A stretch of DNA of 64,000 nt from Periconia sp. R9002 (GCA_023627715.1 JAMAHW010000039.1:62001-126000), one strand, 5' to 3'. Shown: positions 53,806 to 63,583, numbered from the stretch's first letter. Made by a program: numbers and translations. Notes: generated from the letters alone by a model not told the origin.

Positions 53806-53930
53806 CTGCCTTATGGCGGTTACAAAGCTAGTGAAATGTAACTAGGGTGGTTACAGCGCATTATTAGTGTCTTACTACGCCACACTACGTGGTGTCTCGA
53901 CAACAAACGACTCTGTATCGGGAGTTCAAC
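53806..53930 (-). repeat. MITE-like repeat, copy 6, in the 3' UTR region of a family A gene
   Basis: Reverse orientation. GGTTACAAAGCTAG, then TACGTGGTGTCTCGACAACA, and the end ACTCTGTATCGGGAGTTCAA match the consensus. It starts within about 20 bp of the stop codon at 53797, so it probably supplies 3' UTR sequence. Confidence 0.75.
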
Positions 53931-54271
53931 AGTGGAGTGTTTTATAGTCTCTGAAGGAGGAAACATGAATCTTTTCTTTTCTTATCCTTCTGTTACCATA
54001 TTACGTGTCGCATGATTGATTTGACGATGCAATTGGACATATGTTTTACGTGATACAAAGTGAGAAGACAATGTATTATAACCTATGTAGGGGACAGCTC
54101 CACTTGTGAATGTCATGCTAGACATAAAGCAGAGGGCAGACTCAACAATTCAAAGATTCATGTAATCGCCAAAATGTATATGTAGGCACCTGGGGTATGG
54201 GAATAGTAGGAGGATAAAGAAAAGTGTGTCCAAACACTTTCCTCTGTTACAGAAATGGAGACTGAGGATAG
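53931..54271. other. Intergenic between convergent family A genes
   Basis: About 340 bases with no supported feature. Confidence 0.35.
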
Positions 54272-54775
54272 CTAGATAAGCATGGTAGTATCACCGTCAG
54301 AGTCAACAGCAGCCTCCGCGTCAGGTTCAATGAAGAGTTTCTTCATCTCTTCCAGTGACTGCGGCTCCCATAGAAAGTCTAACCCCTCGGTATCTTCCAG
54401 TTCCATCAAGTCGTGATACAAAGTGAAGCAGAATTCGTAGCTTCTTGCATCTTCTTGTCCCTGCGTCCGTATGCGGCTAAATTCCATATCCAATACATCG
54501 TACTCGTAGCGGCCATTTTCTTGCCAGAATTTGGTCATTGGTTCAGCGACATCGTGGAATTGTTCGATGAATTCGAAAACATCTTTCCAGGCCGCATCCG
54601 ACGTTGAGTCCCTGCTGGCAATTTCCAACATTTCAGAGACAATACGGAGATATTGAACTTCGTGTTTGAACGCCTGAAAGGTATCTTTGAGTAACTTCAG
54701 GTATGGCTCCACTGGGATTTTCGGAATGGGATAGCTCCGTTTGTGAGGTTCAGGGGGTGACAATGATCGTGACAT
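54272..54775 (-). CDS. Small hypothetical protein, family A
   Basis: Not recognised; 167 residues, intronless, acidic, helical. The N-terminus is Ser/Pro-rich (MSRSLSPPEPHKRS). Helices about 22-80 precede the core FWQENGRY (83-90), which is followed by EYDVLDMEFSRI and a second helical half (SYEFCFTLYHDLMELEDTEG). The tail is acidic (DAEAAVDSDGD). The core aligns with LWEHHGQH and LWDVHGRH in the genes at 58315 and 59376. The TATA box (54906-54919, minus strand) lies about 130-145 nt upstream of the ATG. No signal peptide, membrane segment or known domain. One of six diverged neighbours. Confidence 0.75.
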   Translation of the reverse strand: MSRSLSPPEPHKRSYPIPKIPVEPYLKLLKDTFQAFKHEVQYLRIVSEMLEIASRDSTSDAAWKDVFEFIEQFHDVAEPMTKFWQENGRYEYDVLDMEFSRIRTQGQEDARSYEFCFTLYHDLMELEDTEGLDFLWEPQSLEEMKKLFIEPDAEAAVDSDGDTTMLI

Positions 54776-54905
54776 GGTCGGTGTATCCAGCGCAAGGGTT
54801 TTGAAATTCAGATTAACGAATTAGCAAATGGTTACTCAATAGATTTGTTGATGAGAGTGAAATCAATATATTGATGAGAAGTAGGTTTGAGCAAATGTCT
54901 TTTTT

Positions 54906-54919
54906 GGTATTTATACTCC
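54906..54919 (-). promoter_or_regulatory. TATA box of the 54272-54775 gene
   Basis: GGAGTATAAATACC on the minus strand, about 130-145 nt upstream of the ATG. Confidence 0.6.
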
Positions 54920-55310
54920 TTGATCACGGGGTATCAAACATGCGTGATTAAACATTTCTGACATGTTCGGTAGAGTCAGAGCTACTTATTTTTCTAGGGC
55001 CCGAGTGTATTGTAAGAGCCCAGAACACTGTGTACGTCATTTTTACTCTTTATTGGTTGCCCCACGAGGACTGCTAACGTATTCATCAATCTCGGTGACA
55101 CAATGACATTGTGCTAGGTGTGGAGACACAGAGCGGGACATTTGATGAGCTAGAGGAGTACGAAAGTAAGACCCAACTCTTACCCTAAACGACTATTCTT
55201 TCACAACGTTACGATGAAAATACTGTGTGTGTGAAGGAGGTCACGGGTCGTAGTCAAATGCGAATATGCCACGACATCATAATAGCGCGTCACGTTGGCG
55301 TACATACTCA
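54920..55310. other. Divergent intergenic region of two family A genes
   Basis: About 390 bases between the TATA boxes of oppositely oriented family A genes; nothing else recognised. Confidence 0.4.
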
Positions 55311-55313
55311 TCT

Positions 55314-55328
55314 CGACGAATATAAATC
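55314..55328 (+). promoter_or_regulatory. TATA box of the 55469 gene
   Basis: Contains GAATATAAATCC, about 145 nt upstream of the ATG at 55469. Confidence 0.5.
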
Positions 55329-55468
55329 CTGTATTTATTGTTGTGTCTTAAATCACAACTATCTTGTATCTCAATGTTTCGCTTGCTCACCCTGCAACCA
55401 GTCTTCATAGCACTGAAAACCCTTACAAAAGCATTATCCTGCACCCATCCATCTATAATGCAGCAACC

Positions 55469-55978
55469 ATGGAAGCTGAGGGACTAGTTTCGAAGAATTC
55501 TTCAGAAGAAAGGCCATTAAGCACCCTAGAATCGACTTCGGAGCAAGGCGCACAGCAGAGTACACCCTTGCAGCGACATAGATTTGGTCCCACTCCGCAA
55601 CTTGCGCTTCGCCTATACATTCAGTTGTGGAAGGATTATCTGGTTGAAAGTGAAGCTTGCGAAGACCCAGAAGTAAAGAGACAATATGAGGAGTTACTGG
55701 CCAACATCAAATTTAAACCTCATCCAGGATTCAACACCGATCAAAAGCAAGAACTCGAAGATGAAATGTCGATGAGGCAATTGAGGGCGGCACTTTTCTA
55801 CTGGAATAGGTACGGGCAATACCAGGAAGATGAGTTGAACAAAGGCTTGGAGGATTTGTTGGAAGATGCCAAGGCTCATGGGGAGGATATAAAACCTTCA
55901 ATCTGGGATGATTACGTATATGCTGTAGAGCGACTCCAAAAATTTGTTAGAGCTACCAAGCGATACAGATACACGTAG
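55469..55978 (+). CDS. Small hypothetical protein, family A
   Basis: Not recognised; 169 residues, intronless, from the ATG at 55469. The frame stays open upstream to 55364, but the TATA box near 55319 favours the later start. The N-terminal 40 residues are Ser/Glu/Gln-rich and disordered; the rest is helical (LALRLYIQLWKDYLVESEAC). The core FYWNRYGQY (110-118) carries the W-x3-G-Q-Y signature, followed by EDELNKGLEDLLEDAKAHGE and a Trp/Tyr-containing last helix ending RYRYT. It belongs with the genes at 53183, 54272, 56600, 58315 and 59376. Confidence 0.75.
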   Translation: MEAEGLVSKNSSEERPLSTLESTSEQGAQQSTPLQRHRFGPTPQLALRLYIQLWKDYLVESEACEDPEVKRQYEELLANIKFKPHPGFNTDQKQELEDEMSMRQLRAALFYWNRYGQYQEDELNKGLEDLLEDAKAHGEDIKPSIWDDYVYAVERLQKFVRATKRYRYT

Positions 55979-56599
55979 GGAGTATCCGCATAGCATATTA
56001 GTTTGCACGCCCCGGCGCCCATGGCGGATCACTTACCGCTATTCGAGATATCGAACAAATTGTGTACAACCTCCAATTGTGGAAATAGCCCGCACTCATA
56101 ACGCTCACCACTCTGCATGCAACGCTTGAAGTACTTTCCCCTTTAAAATTCTAATTCTATTAGAGGTAAGTAGAATACTAGGAGATTGTGGCTATAGTTT
56201 TTTGTACTATTTTTTTCTAATTTTATTGTGAAGATGAAATGGCTGTAAAAACGCAATGTGGTGCTTAAGTTTTCCATTGTCCACTTTATCACCCCTGTTT
56301 GAGTTACCCCGACTTTGTAACCACGAATTTGAAAACATGTTGCAGGTCGGAACTGGCACAATTACACGACGCAACCCAACACGTATGTGGTATTCGCATT
56401 CTATTTGATTTCTGCAATACGTAACAGTCCCTCCGTCAGCCAAAGTATGCAGCCAACAACTTGAAATACGTAAATACTAGACTGCCCAGCAACTGAACTG
56501 CTCTTCAGAACGGCCCTTCTCCATAATCCACCGAGATTATACTGGATTTATCTCTTTTTGATATCCCTCTTTCCACAATCATTTATCAACACCAAAGAC
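55979..56599. other. Intergenic
   Basis: About 620 bases including the partial MITE copy 7; no other feature. Confidence 0.35.
56284..56331 (+). repeat. MITE-like repeat, copy 7 (partial)
   Basis: Only the right part is present: TTTATCACCCCTGTTTGAGT and CCCCGACTTTGTAACCACGA correspond to the right end of copy 1. Confidence 0.6.
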
Positions 56600-57305
56600 A
56601 TGAATGCACGAGCTCTTGGCATCGTGACAGAGGATGGGGAGACCGTCCCCACCGAAACCTTGATGGTAGAAGCGACGCCTCGTAAAGAGCACAGAAAAAA
56701 AGAACTCGAAAATCTCATACCTCAGCACGAAATTCCAGAAGATTATACTCGTCCTGATAAATCGATAGCAGTTTGGGTCGAGGAATGGTTTCATACATGC
56801 ACTACGTACAGGGAGTGGTTAACAGCAACTCACCAAAACTTCAAGGCAACCGGGAGGGCGGGAGACCCTCGTTTCGATGTCTTGTGTATCCGGAACTTGA
56901 ACATCATGTGCGTCACATTTGAAATGTTCTCCCAAAAGAACGGAGTATATGAGTACGCGACAGCAATGCAGTACGTGGCGAAGGACACCAAGGTGAACTT
57001 CATCTCTCCCGAAGTAAAAACTATACATCTTGCTTTGCATCGAGCGCTATTTAGTCTGAGGTGAGTTGTATCCCAAGTGTGGAGTGTTTGTTGTCGTGCT
57101 ATTGCTTCGCACTGCATGTGGAAGCACTATGAATGGCCTAAACCTCCCAAAATTGTATTCAACTGATACTGCATACAGGTGTCACAAAGAGATCTCCAAA
57201 ATCTTCCAATTAATGACGCCGTACGAGGAGCAGGAACCCGTCTTCCGAGCAGGACTGAAAAAAGCTGTCAGAGATCATTTTGTGTTCAGCAAGGAGGATA
57301 TATGA
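56600..57305 (+). CDS. Small hypothetical protein, family A (with intron)
   Basis: Not recognised; 195 residues from exons 56600-57060 and 57179-57305, with a 118-nt intron in phase. The start is MNARALGIVT; an in-frame ATG at 56558 would add 14 residues. The N-terminal 50 residues are charged and disordered. Helices precede the core FSQKNGVYEYA (about 110-120), where Trp is replaced by Phe-Ser but the G-x-Y part stays. The C-terminal part (ISKIFQLMTPYEEQEPVFRA) is helical. It is the most diverged of the six and the only one with an intron inside the coding part, which could be a gain or an old trait lost in the others. Confidence 0.68.
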
Positions 57306-58170
57306 CTGTCGACACAAGCATAACATGCCTATATCGAGGGCACAAACTTAGCTGTATACGCCCTGAGTGGTTACGGTACATAATTTAGGGGTTAAGAAAG
57401 TCAGAGTTAAAGGTGCGATCTCCATTCCGTCCCATTTTCATCTCCACATGTCTGATGCATTCTTGGGTATTATTTGAATCACATTTCCTTGTCAGTTTTC
57501 CAGGTCATTTCCATCAATTGGGAAATACAACAACTATCGTAGTTTGCAGTCTAGATCATACTCCTTGGCTACATGTATGGTGCTTTGTTTACTCGCGAGT
57601 AAGGGAGTACAGTTGAGCTCTGGAAATACGTGTCCACTTTTGATAAGTATGACATTGGCGCTGTACGACCATTTTGTGGGTGGTCTACGTTTTCCGAAGG
57701 GTCACATTATCCAACGTACAACTCTCCGAGCCAATTAATATGTTTCGCGCCATAGCTGATCTTTTGTGAATGCATACATAATTCCCTTTCGGATTTCCAT
57801 TTGTCTCTGAACTTTCCATTGCGCGATTGAATTTTGATTGAAATTGAAGATCACGATTGCTAAACGGGAAAAACAGCAGCTTAGAATGCCAATAGAATAT
57901 TGAGCAGAGTGTTCATGTCTTAGCACTATGTAACTCGAAGACTGGATATCGTCACAAGACTTCGTGATGTTGAAGAACCTTGACGTAACCCCCAGTTGAT
58001 GGGCCAGGAATGATGTAACATCCAAAATCAGTTATGATTGAAGAAGCGTGCTGTATTGCACAGAAATATTGGTGCGCCGTCCTGCACGAATGGTATCGTT
58101 CATTCAGGCATCCAAAGGATAGTGCTTTTGTTATGCGGTTCCATTTGAAGTAAAGAATTGAATCAACAGA
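57306..58170. other. Intergenic
   Basis: About 860 bases of AT-rich sequence without a supported gene. Confidence 0.35.
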
Positions 58171-58184
58171 AAGTATAAATACAG
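58171..58184 (+). promoter_or_regulatory. TATA box of the 58315 gene
   Basis: AAGTATAAATACAG, about 130-145 nt upstream of the ATG at 58315. Confidence 0.6.
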
Positions 58185-58314
58185 TCGTTCTCACCAATTT
58201 TATACACTTGTAAATCTTTCACCAGCACCGTTAACTCCCAATCTTAGTTCACCAGAAGGCCTCAAGCCTTTCCTACTTTGACCTCACACAAAGCGAGTCG
58301 CGCAAACAATCACC

Positions 58315-58824
58315 ATGAGCTCCACCACGAACAGGCAAAACGCTCCAAATGCATCGCCAGCACGAACCAACCAGATCCCAGACATGAACGTGACCTTGTT
58401 CACCTGGAAACTCTTGAAAGATGTCTTGGATCCCGTCTTTGGCGATAACGAATCAAGGTGGAGGGAATTCATCAAACTTATCACCGACCTCAGAGACGGC
58501 ACGAAACAACTGAAGTGGGTTGACAAGGATCCCAAAACTCTGGAACGCCTCCTTTATGAGCTTGGAACCATCAATGAGATCTGCTGGAAAACAATTTTGT
58601 TATGGGAGCATCACGGACAGCACATGTATGGAGGTGTACAACGCGAATTGATGGTTCTGAGAGAGCATCATGATCAACCCGCCTCCCAATATAATTTGCA
58701 TATGCAAATGTATTATCTTCTGCTTTGCTTATGTACGCAGGAAAAGTTTGACCCATTATTTAAGGAAATGAAGGGTCAGGAAGAAATAGCTCTTCTTGAG
58801 AAAGGGTTCCCGGAAAAACACTAA
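58315..58824 (+). CDS. Small hypothetical protein, family A
   Basis: Not recognised; 169 residues, intronless. The N-terminus is Asn/Ser/Pro-rich (MSSTTNRQNAPNASPARTNQ). Helices about 28-90 include a Trp-containing segment (LFTWKLLKDVLDPVF). The core LWEHHGQHMYGG (96-107) is followed by the helical C-terminal half YNLHMQMYYLLLCLCTQEKF, with a KGFPEKH end. Order of elements (disordered start, helical half, W-x3-G core, helical half) is the same as in the 59376 gene, 550 bp further on in the same direction, and the two look like a tandem pair. No known domain or localisation signal. Confidence 0.75.
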   Translation: MSSTTNRQNAPNASPARTNQIPDMNVTLFTWKLLKDVLDPVFGDNESRWREFIKLITDLRDGTKQLKWVDKDPKTLERLLYELGTINEICWKTILLWEHHGQHMYGGVQRELMVLREHHDQPASQYNLHMQMYYLLLCLCTQEKFDPLFKEMKGQEEIALLEKGFPEKH

Positions 58825-59230
58825 AGGAGTCTCGGTTGGGGGATGGCCAAGGTCGAGACCGGAATAGGCTGTGCGATTAGGCAGGCGGTGGCGCATTATC
58901 TCTCATGTTTGTGGAGGGTTGTGTTGGCACATTAGGGCTTAACGTGTGACTATCCAATGCACTTGAACCACTGTTATACGTGTGGTTTCATTTCTCTCGT
59001 GTCGACTTATCCCAATGTTGTGCAATAAGACTCAAGTGCTGTGTATTACTAAAATCCCGAGCTGAAAACTATTCATTGGGTGATATATAGCAGCTACCAA
59101 ACATTCGTTACATTGCACTACCACACATTGTTGGTTTAAGACGCCAAGTCACCCATGAGAATGATGCATGGACTGCGGTGTCATAACGTAGAGTTGCACA
59201 ATTTGATGTCGAAAGCAGGCACTGACCGCC
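58825..59230. other. Intergenic
   Basis: About 400 bases between two same-strand family A genes; no supported feature. Confidence 0.4.
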
Positions 59231-59232
59231 TT

Positions 59233-59249
59233 TCTTTATAAAATTATCG
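59233..59249 (+). promoter_or_regulatory. TATA box of the 59376 gene
   Basis: TCTTTATAAAATTATC, about 130-140 nt upstream of the ATG at 59376. Confidence 0.6.
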
Positions 59250-59375
59250 ATACTTCATTTGTGGTCATATTTATACAGCGCAAAAACGTTGACAATCATT
59301 GAGATCATTGAATCTGCTCCGAAACCCTAACAAGAACTTTCTGCTTTTGTGTAGAAAACCAACTACCTAAGCGCA

Positions 59376-59894
59376 ATGGCTGCTGAATCCAGCGACACAG
59401 ACGCAGCCAATCAGACTTTGTCTCCCCCGAACTCGCCGAAAACCGGTTATCGCCACCGAGATAATGAGATCGAAGAGTTTACCAAGAAATTCGTTGAGAG
59501 CGTTTGTTCCAACGACGACTCTGAACCCGTTGCATGGGTACGGGAAATAACCAATTGTATCCAAAATTTGGGCGCAAATGAGATCAAAAGCAAGGGTGGA
59601 TTCGATGTTGCGACAGTCTCCGATAATCTACACTGGATAAATAGGCCATGTTACGAGATGGGCAAGCTCTGGGATGTGCACGGCAGGCATTCAGCTCAAG
59701 ATGTGGTCTGGCAGTTAACGAAAATGGCCTATGATAAGCCAGAGCAAACGAGATCGCATCTGGACCTTTGTGCGACCTTTTATGAGAAGCTTCTGAAGAT
59801 CAGGAACAGAGATAAGTACAAAGTGTTGTTTGACAGGCTTCTGACAGATTTTGAACTTGAAACGCTTACCACCATGAAGTTCAAAATTGAATAG
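59376..59894 (+). CDS. Small hypothetical protein, family A
   Basis: Not recognised; 172 residues, intronless. The N-terminus is Ser/Asp/Pro-rich (MAAESSDTDAANQTLSPPNS), followed by helices (EIEEFTKKFVESV) and a Trp/Ile-rich segment. The core KLWDVHGRHSAQDVVWQLTK (97-116) matches LWEHHGQH in the 58315 gene. The C-terminal half (SHLDLCATFYEKLLKIRNRD, KVLFDRLLTDFELETL) corresponds to the Leu/Tyr-rich half of its neighbours. The start lies about 130 nt after the TATA box. No membrane or secretion signal; probably cytosolic or nuclear. Confidence 0.75.
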   Translation: MAAESSDTDAANQTLSPPNSPKTGYRHRDNEIEEFTKKFVESVCSNDDSEPVAWVREITNCIQNLGANEIKSKGGFDVATVSDNLHWINRPCYEMGKLWDVHGRHSAQDVVWQLTKMAYDKPEQTRSHLDLCATFYEKLLKIRNRDKYKVLFDRLLTDFELETLTTMKFKIE

Positions 59895-60540
59895 AACAAA
59901 GTATGGAGTGTGCAAATGAGATCAAAGGTGGGATTGGAGAGTTTCGGATGTGCTTTCTTTCATATGTACTGCGGACCGCGATTCAACTTTCGGTTCAGCT
60001 CGATCACTCGTTTGTTCCTATTTACCACTTCAACAGCTGGTATGGCGTAAGGAGATATCTAAATTAATTCTTTTACGGGATACTCCCCGAAAAACATATC
60101 GTTTATTATCGAGACACTATGTGGTGTGTCCGATTGAGACACTGCTCATATATTGTAACCCCCTCCTGGTTTCTATAGCAAACTATGTGATTGTGAATTT
60201 CTATTGTGTCGATATCGCGAGTAATGCAACAATCTGTGACGATTCTTTCACAATTATCATATACCTCTAGTGTAACGTATGCCTTGGCTAATTGGCATTA
60301 GCCTCGTAAGGTCTCTGGGAATACCTACGAAATTAAATGATTCCTTCCGACTTGCCCAATATTAAGAACAAATGAGAAACGAGCTGACACATAAGACACA
60401 CTAATCAAGCATCAGTTTACGTGAATATGTGGGGTTGTGTGAAGGAACGTCGCATGCGTATCCACTAGGAACGATCATCCTAGGAATAGTCTTTGTGTGA
60501 GGAAGGCGTAAGCCTGTAGCATCCATAACAGAGGAATACA
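59895..60540. other. Intergenic with one MITE copy
   Basis: About 650 bases containing MITE copy 8; otherwise no supported feature. Confidence 0.35.
60082..60205 (+). repeat. MITE-like repeat, copy 8 (degenerate)
   Basis: CGTTTATTATCGAGACACTA then TGTGGTGTGTC, and GTAACCCCCTCCTGGTT, match the centre and right half of copy 1. The ends are diverged. Confidence 0.6.
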
Positions 60541-60552
60541 AGCCATATAAAG
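60541..60552 (+). promoter_or_regulatory. TATA box of the 60681 gene
   Basis: CCATATAAAGC, about 130-170 nt upstream of the possible starts. Confidence 0.5.
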
Positions 60553-60680
60553 CAGCAACCATCTTCTCCATAACCACTATTTTCAACTTTCACTACCATT
60601 TTGACTCGTCCTATTTCATACTTCAAAGCGCTATCGACTAGAGAAATTCGCTCTATTACCCGAAAGAAATAACCACGGAC

Positions 60681-60983
60681 TTGAAACTTCTATATTTGTC
60701 GATACTTGCCACTATGGCAGCCGCCATTCCTCCTGAGAGCGCAGTTACCAGTCCTACCGACATGCTTTTGGAGAAGAGATCTTCTATTTGTTGTCTTTCT
60801 GATTGCGACACTTTTTTTGGTGCTACCCCCTTTCCGACCACTGTTCTGATGACTGCTGCTGCGACAGTTGTTGCGACGCTCCTAATTGGTGTGTATGAGG
60901 GAGTTCATATAACGCGCGGCAACAAGATGGCGGTGGATTTGTGTGTAAGTATACATATGCTAGAACCTCACGAACATAGATGA
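60681..60983 (+). CDS. Putative small secreted or membrane peptide with damaged start
   Basis: Function not recognised. The frame begins LKLLYLSILATMAAAIPPES, which would be a normal signal peptide with a Met in first place, but the codon at 60681 is TTG. The next ATG (60714) removes most of the hydrophobic part. After it come a possible Kex2-type dibasic site (LLEKR, followed by SSICCLSDCDTFF), three Cys in CCLSDC, and a second hydrophobic segment (TTVLMTAAATVVATLLIGVY). The 3' end is unclear: a donor (GTAAGT at about 60944) could splice to AG near 60980 to give a short different tail. It may be a decayed gene, or it may initiate at TTG, which is rare in fungi. Confidence in a working gene is low. 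Confidence 0.4.
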   Translation: MKLLYLSILATMAAAIPPESAVTSPTDMLLEKRSSICCLSDCDTFFGATPFPTTVLMTAAATVVATLLIGVYEGVHITRGNKMAVDLCVSIHMLEPHEHR

Positions 60984-61750
60984 CGACAACAGATAGCTGA
61001 CGAGACGAAGATAGGAAGGGATTGATACAAGGACCGGCAACAAGCTTGTCGTTTTATCCTCGGCGCGAGATAAAACACGAGGTTATGTTTGGATTGATAT
61101 AAGCTAGAGGGATCTAGCAACCACTCTTTGATCGATAAATGCATTCTTCCTGCTATTCAACATATACAGGAGCAATATCAATGTGATTTGGAGATCTATG
61201 TTCTGTGTTATCCAATTGGTGGATGTGTATCGCGATATCTCTTGCGTCTTTTCTCCTTTAATTAATCAACAAGCAGTAACAACAGATAAGATAATAGATG
61301 AATAGGGAATCTCAGACATGCGGAACCACGCTCACTACATACATACAATACAACTCAGCTGTTCATCATCAAATGTGCTTTTTTGTTCGTTCTTCATCGC
61401 TTTAGCACACTCCAGCGCGTCAGAATTTTCGGTGAGGCAAGCGCATTGACTAGCTTCCATGAGTACTAACTAACAAGTATTAATTGAAGTATGCATTAAT
61501 CATCGCAGAGTATTGTTACCCTGGGTATTGACGCAGGCAGAACAAAAACACTGCAAAGTCATCCGCCAGGACGGGTGTACAGGCAACTGTTTGACATCAT
61601 TACCCACTAGCTACTCCGCAATCATAAGTGATATCACAGCTGTTTCTTCAGGCAGGAAATGGAGTTGTTCATACAGTATGGGCTTTGAGGGAAACTGAGG
61701 ATAACAACTAAACTAACACCCCCAAATATTTAACCACTACAAAATAGCTG
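60984..61750. other. Intergenic
   Basis: About 770 bases, AT-rich; no supported gene. Confidence 0.35.
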
Positions 61751-61874
61751 GGTTAAGCCCTAGGTATAGAGTCGTTTGTTATCGAAACACCACGTAGCAT
61801 AGTATATTAAGACTTTTATTACTTATTATATCACCCCCGGTTAAGCTAAGTTGACTTTGTACCCACAATATAGG
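61751..61874 (+). repeat. MITE-like repeat, copy 9 (near full length)
   Basis: GCCCTAGGTATAGAGTCGTT, TTGTTATCGAAACACCACGT and TTGACTTTGTACCCACAATA closely match copy 1 over about 120 bp, same orientation. Confidence 0.82.
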
Positions 61875-61936
61875 TGGAGTATATATCATTGCATGCCAGC
61901 ATTACGTGACTTCGATATCTGTTGTACTTGATGCAT

Positions 61937-62595
61937 TTAATCTGCAACCTCAATATGACCTGGGCGGTAGACCGGGTAGATCCCATTTCTGACCCAACTG
62001 TTCAGTTCATCTTCTATTCGCTTCACCATCTCATATCTTTTTGAGATAACGTGCCAGTCCCTTATCAAGGGACAAAAAGCTTTTCCAGGACATTTCGGAT
62101 TCCGATGATGACTTTTGTTCACCTCCGAACGAACCCGGCGATACTGTGCATAGAACCTCTGATAATATTCCAAGAATTCTTCAAAGGAACCCAAGGCCCA
62201 TCCAGCATCCCGGAATTCAGGTTGAAATGCGACGAGGAATCTGTGGTACGTGTCGACGACGCGCCGTTGGTAGTCCACGAGCTCTCTGTTTGCGATGGCT
62301 ATCCGGATATGCCATTCCTCATGCAACCGGCGCAACCTTCTATTTTGCTTGGAGAAGCTCAGTCCCATGTTGTTTTGCGCCAAAGTTACGAAGTCGGCTG
62401 TTATGTGTGCACAATGCTTTCACTCTTGGTGGAGCCAGTTGGTGAAGGGCTGCCACGTGAAAGGTTTCGGGAGTTGCCACTCGAACGTGAAGTTGCGGCT
62501 CGTTGGTTCAATGGTCGTAAGTGTGAATGTTTGATCGCAGTTGCTTTCCTTGATGTTCGGTCTGAAGAACAGCAGGATCTGTTTGGTAAGAAGAC
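61937..62595 (-). CDS. Small hypothetical helical protein, 5' end uncertain
   Basis: Not recognised. The first in-frame ATG (62383) gives 148 residues, Arg/Tyr/Trp-rich and helical (FEEFLEYYQRFYAQYRRVRS, RIEDELNSWVRNGIYPVYRP) with four Cys in CPGKAFCP and nearby. However, the frame stays open about 70 codons further upstream (to about 62595) with protein-like sequence (TFEWQLPKPFTWQPFTNWLH), so a first exon is likely. A TATA box on the minus strand (GGTATATAAG, 62861-62870) fits transcription starting near 62830, and an acceptor (ACCAAACAG) sits at the open end. The correct start could not be fixed. It shares size and setting with the other small genes but lacks the family A core. Confidence 0.55.
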
Positions 62596-62860
62596 GTTAA
62601 TGAGGAATTCATGTCGTATACACTGATCCGCCAGGGTTGTGGCTGGTGTGTTGCAATACTGTTTTGCGCTTCTGAATGGCCACGTCATGTTGTGCCACGA
62701 TACGTCAAACAGCGCATGTGGGGAACAACTTACAATAGCTTTGCAGACGAGTGTTGGGTTTCTTGTAAGGACGTTCTGATAGGAGAGGATTTCGCTAGGA
62801 TATACACTCAAAAGTTGAGATGTGAACAAGATGAACGGCAAGAGAAAGGTGATAGTCATT

Positions 62861-62870
62861 CTTATATACC
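62861..62870 (-). promoter_or_regulatory. TATA box, probably of the 61937-62595 gene
   Basis: GGTATATAAG on the minus strand, about 265 nt upstream of the open frame at 62595. Confidence 0.45.
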
Positions 62871-63583
62871 GGACGACCGTATGACCCACTTGAAACTACA
62901 TCTAATTCGCGTGTTTTTCACAAGTCCGTGAAATAGTAGGTCATTATTTGACTTCTAATACACATGTAAACAGATACACGGTGCTGATGAAATGGTTCAC
63001 TTCCCACGCTATCTATTCATTGGATGTTTTTGGCCTCTTGAGATTACGCTAGGAAGTGGGACTACTGAAGGACGACGTCAAAACTGGCAAGAGCAATCAT
63101 ACTAGTTACTCAACCTTCATTCTCGTGACTGCGTGGGAGCTTAAAGCAAGGTTCAGGGTCGCATAGATACCGATCGGAGTTCTGGCAACGTATCAATGAT
63201 GTTCTCGTAGGGTTTGTGCGTTCTGAGTGCATCTACCGGGGCACACAGACAACGCATTCAAGGAGCAAACCAAAGAACAATGTAAGAACGTGATACAAGA
63301 AAAACAGGGCTGTAAAAAGTGGAACATCGACTACTATGCACGGATAAGAGGGTCAGGATAAGAAAGATCATTGTGAAAATAATGACAAAAAAGTATTCAG
63401 ATGATGAGAGTGTACATTATGAATAATACTAGAGCACTACTTGGGCTGCTCATAGCCGTTCCAGAAAAGTTTTGAAATGTAAGAATAAACACCGTCAACC
63501 AAAATTAAAAGCCGAAAAAGAATGTAAAGTATACCTATATACTAGATTAAGATATGAAATAAATGCATTTTCCGCAATTACAG
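62871..63583. other. Intergenic
   Basis: About 710 bases; no supported gene. Confidence 0.35.

Noticed and set aside
62401..62889. Minus-strand frame with a signal-peptide-like start (MTITFLLPFILFTSQLL)
   Set aside because: The ATG lies a few bases after a TATA box, so it is unlikely to be in the transcript, and the rest of the frame has no protein-like pattern.
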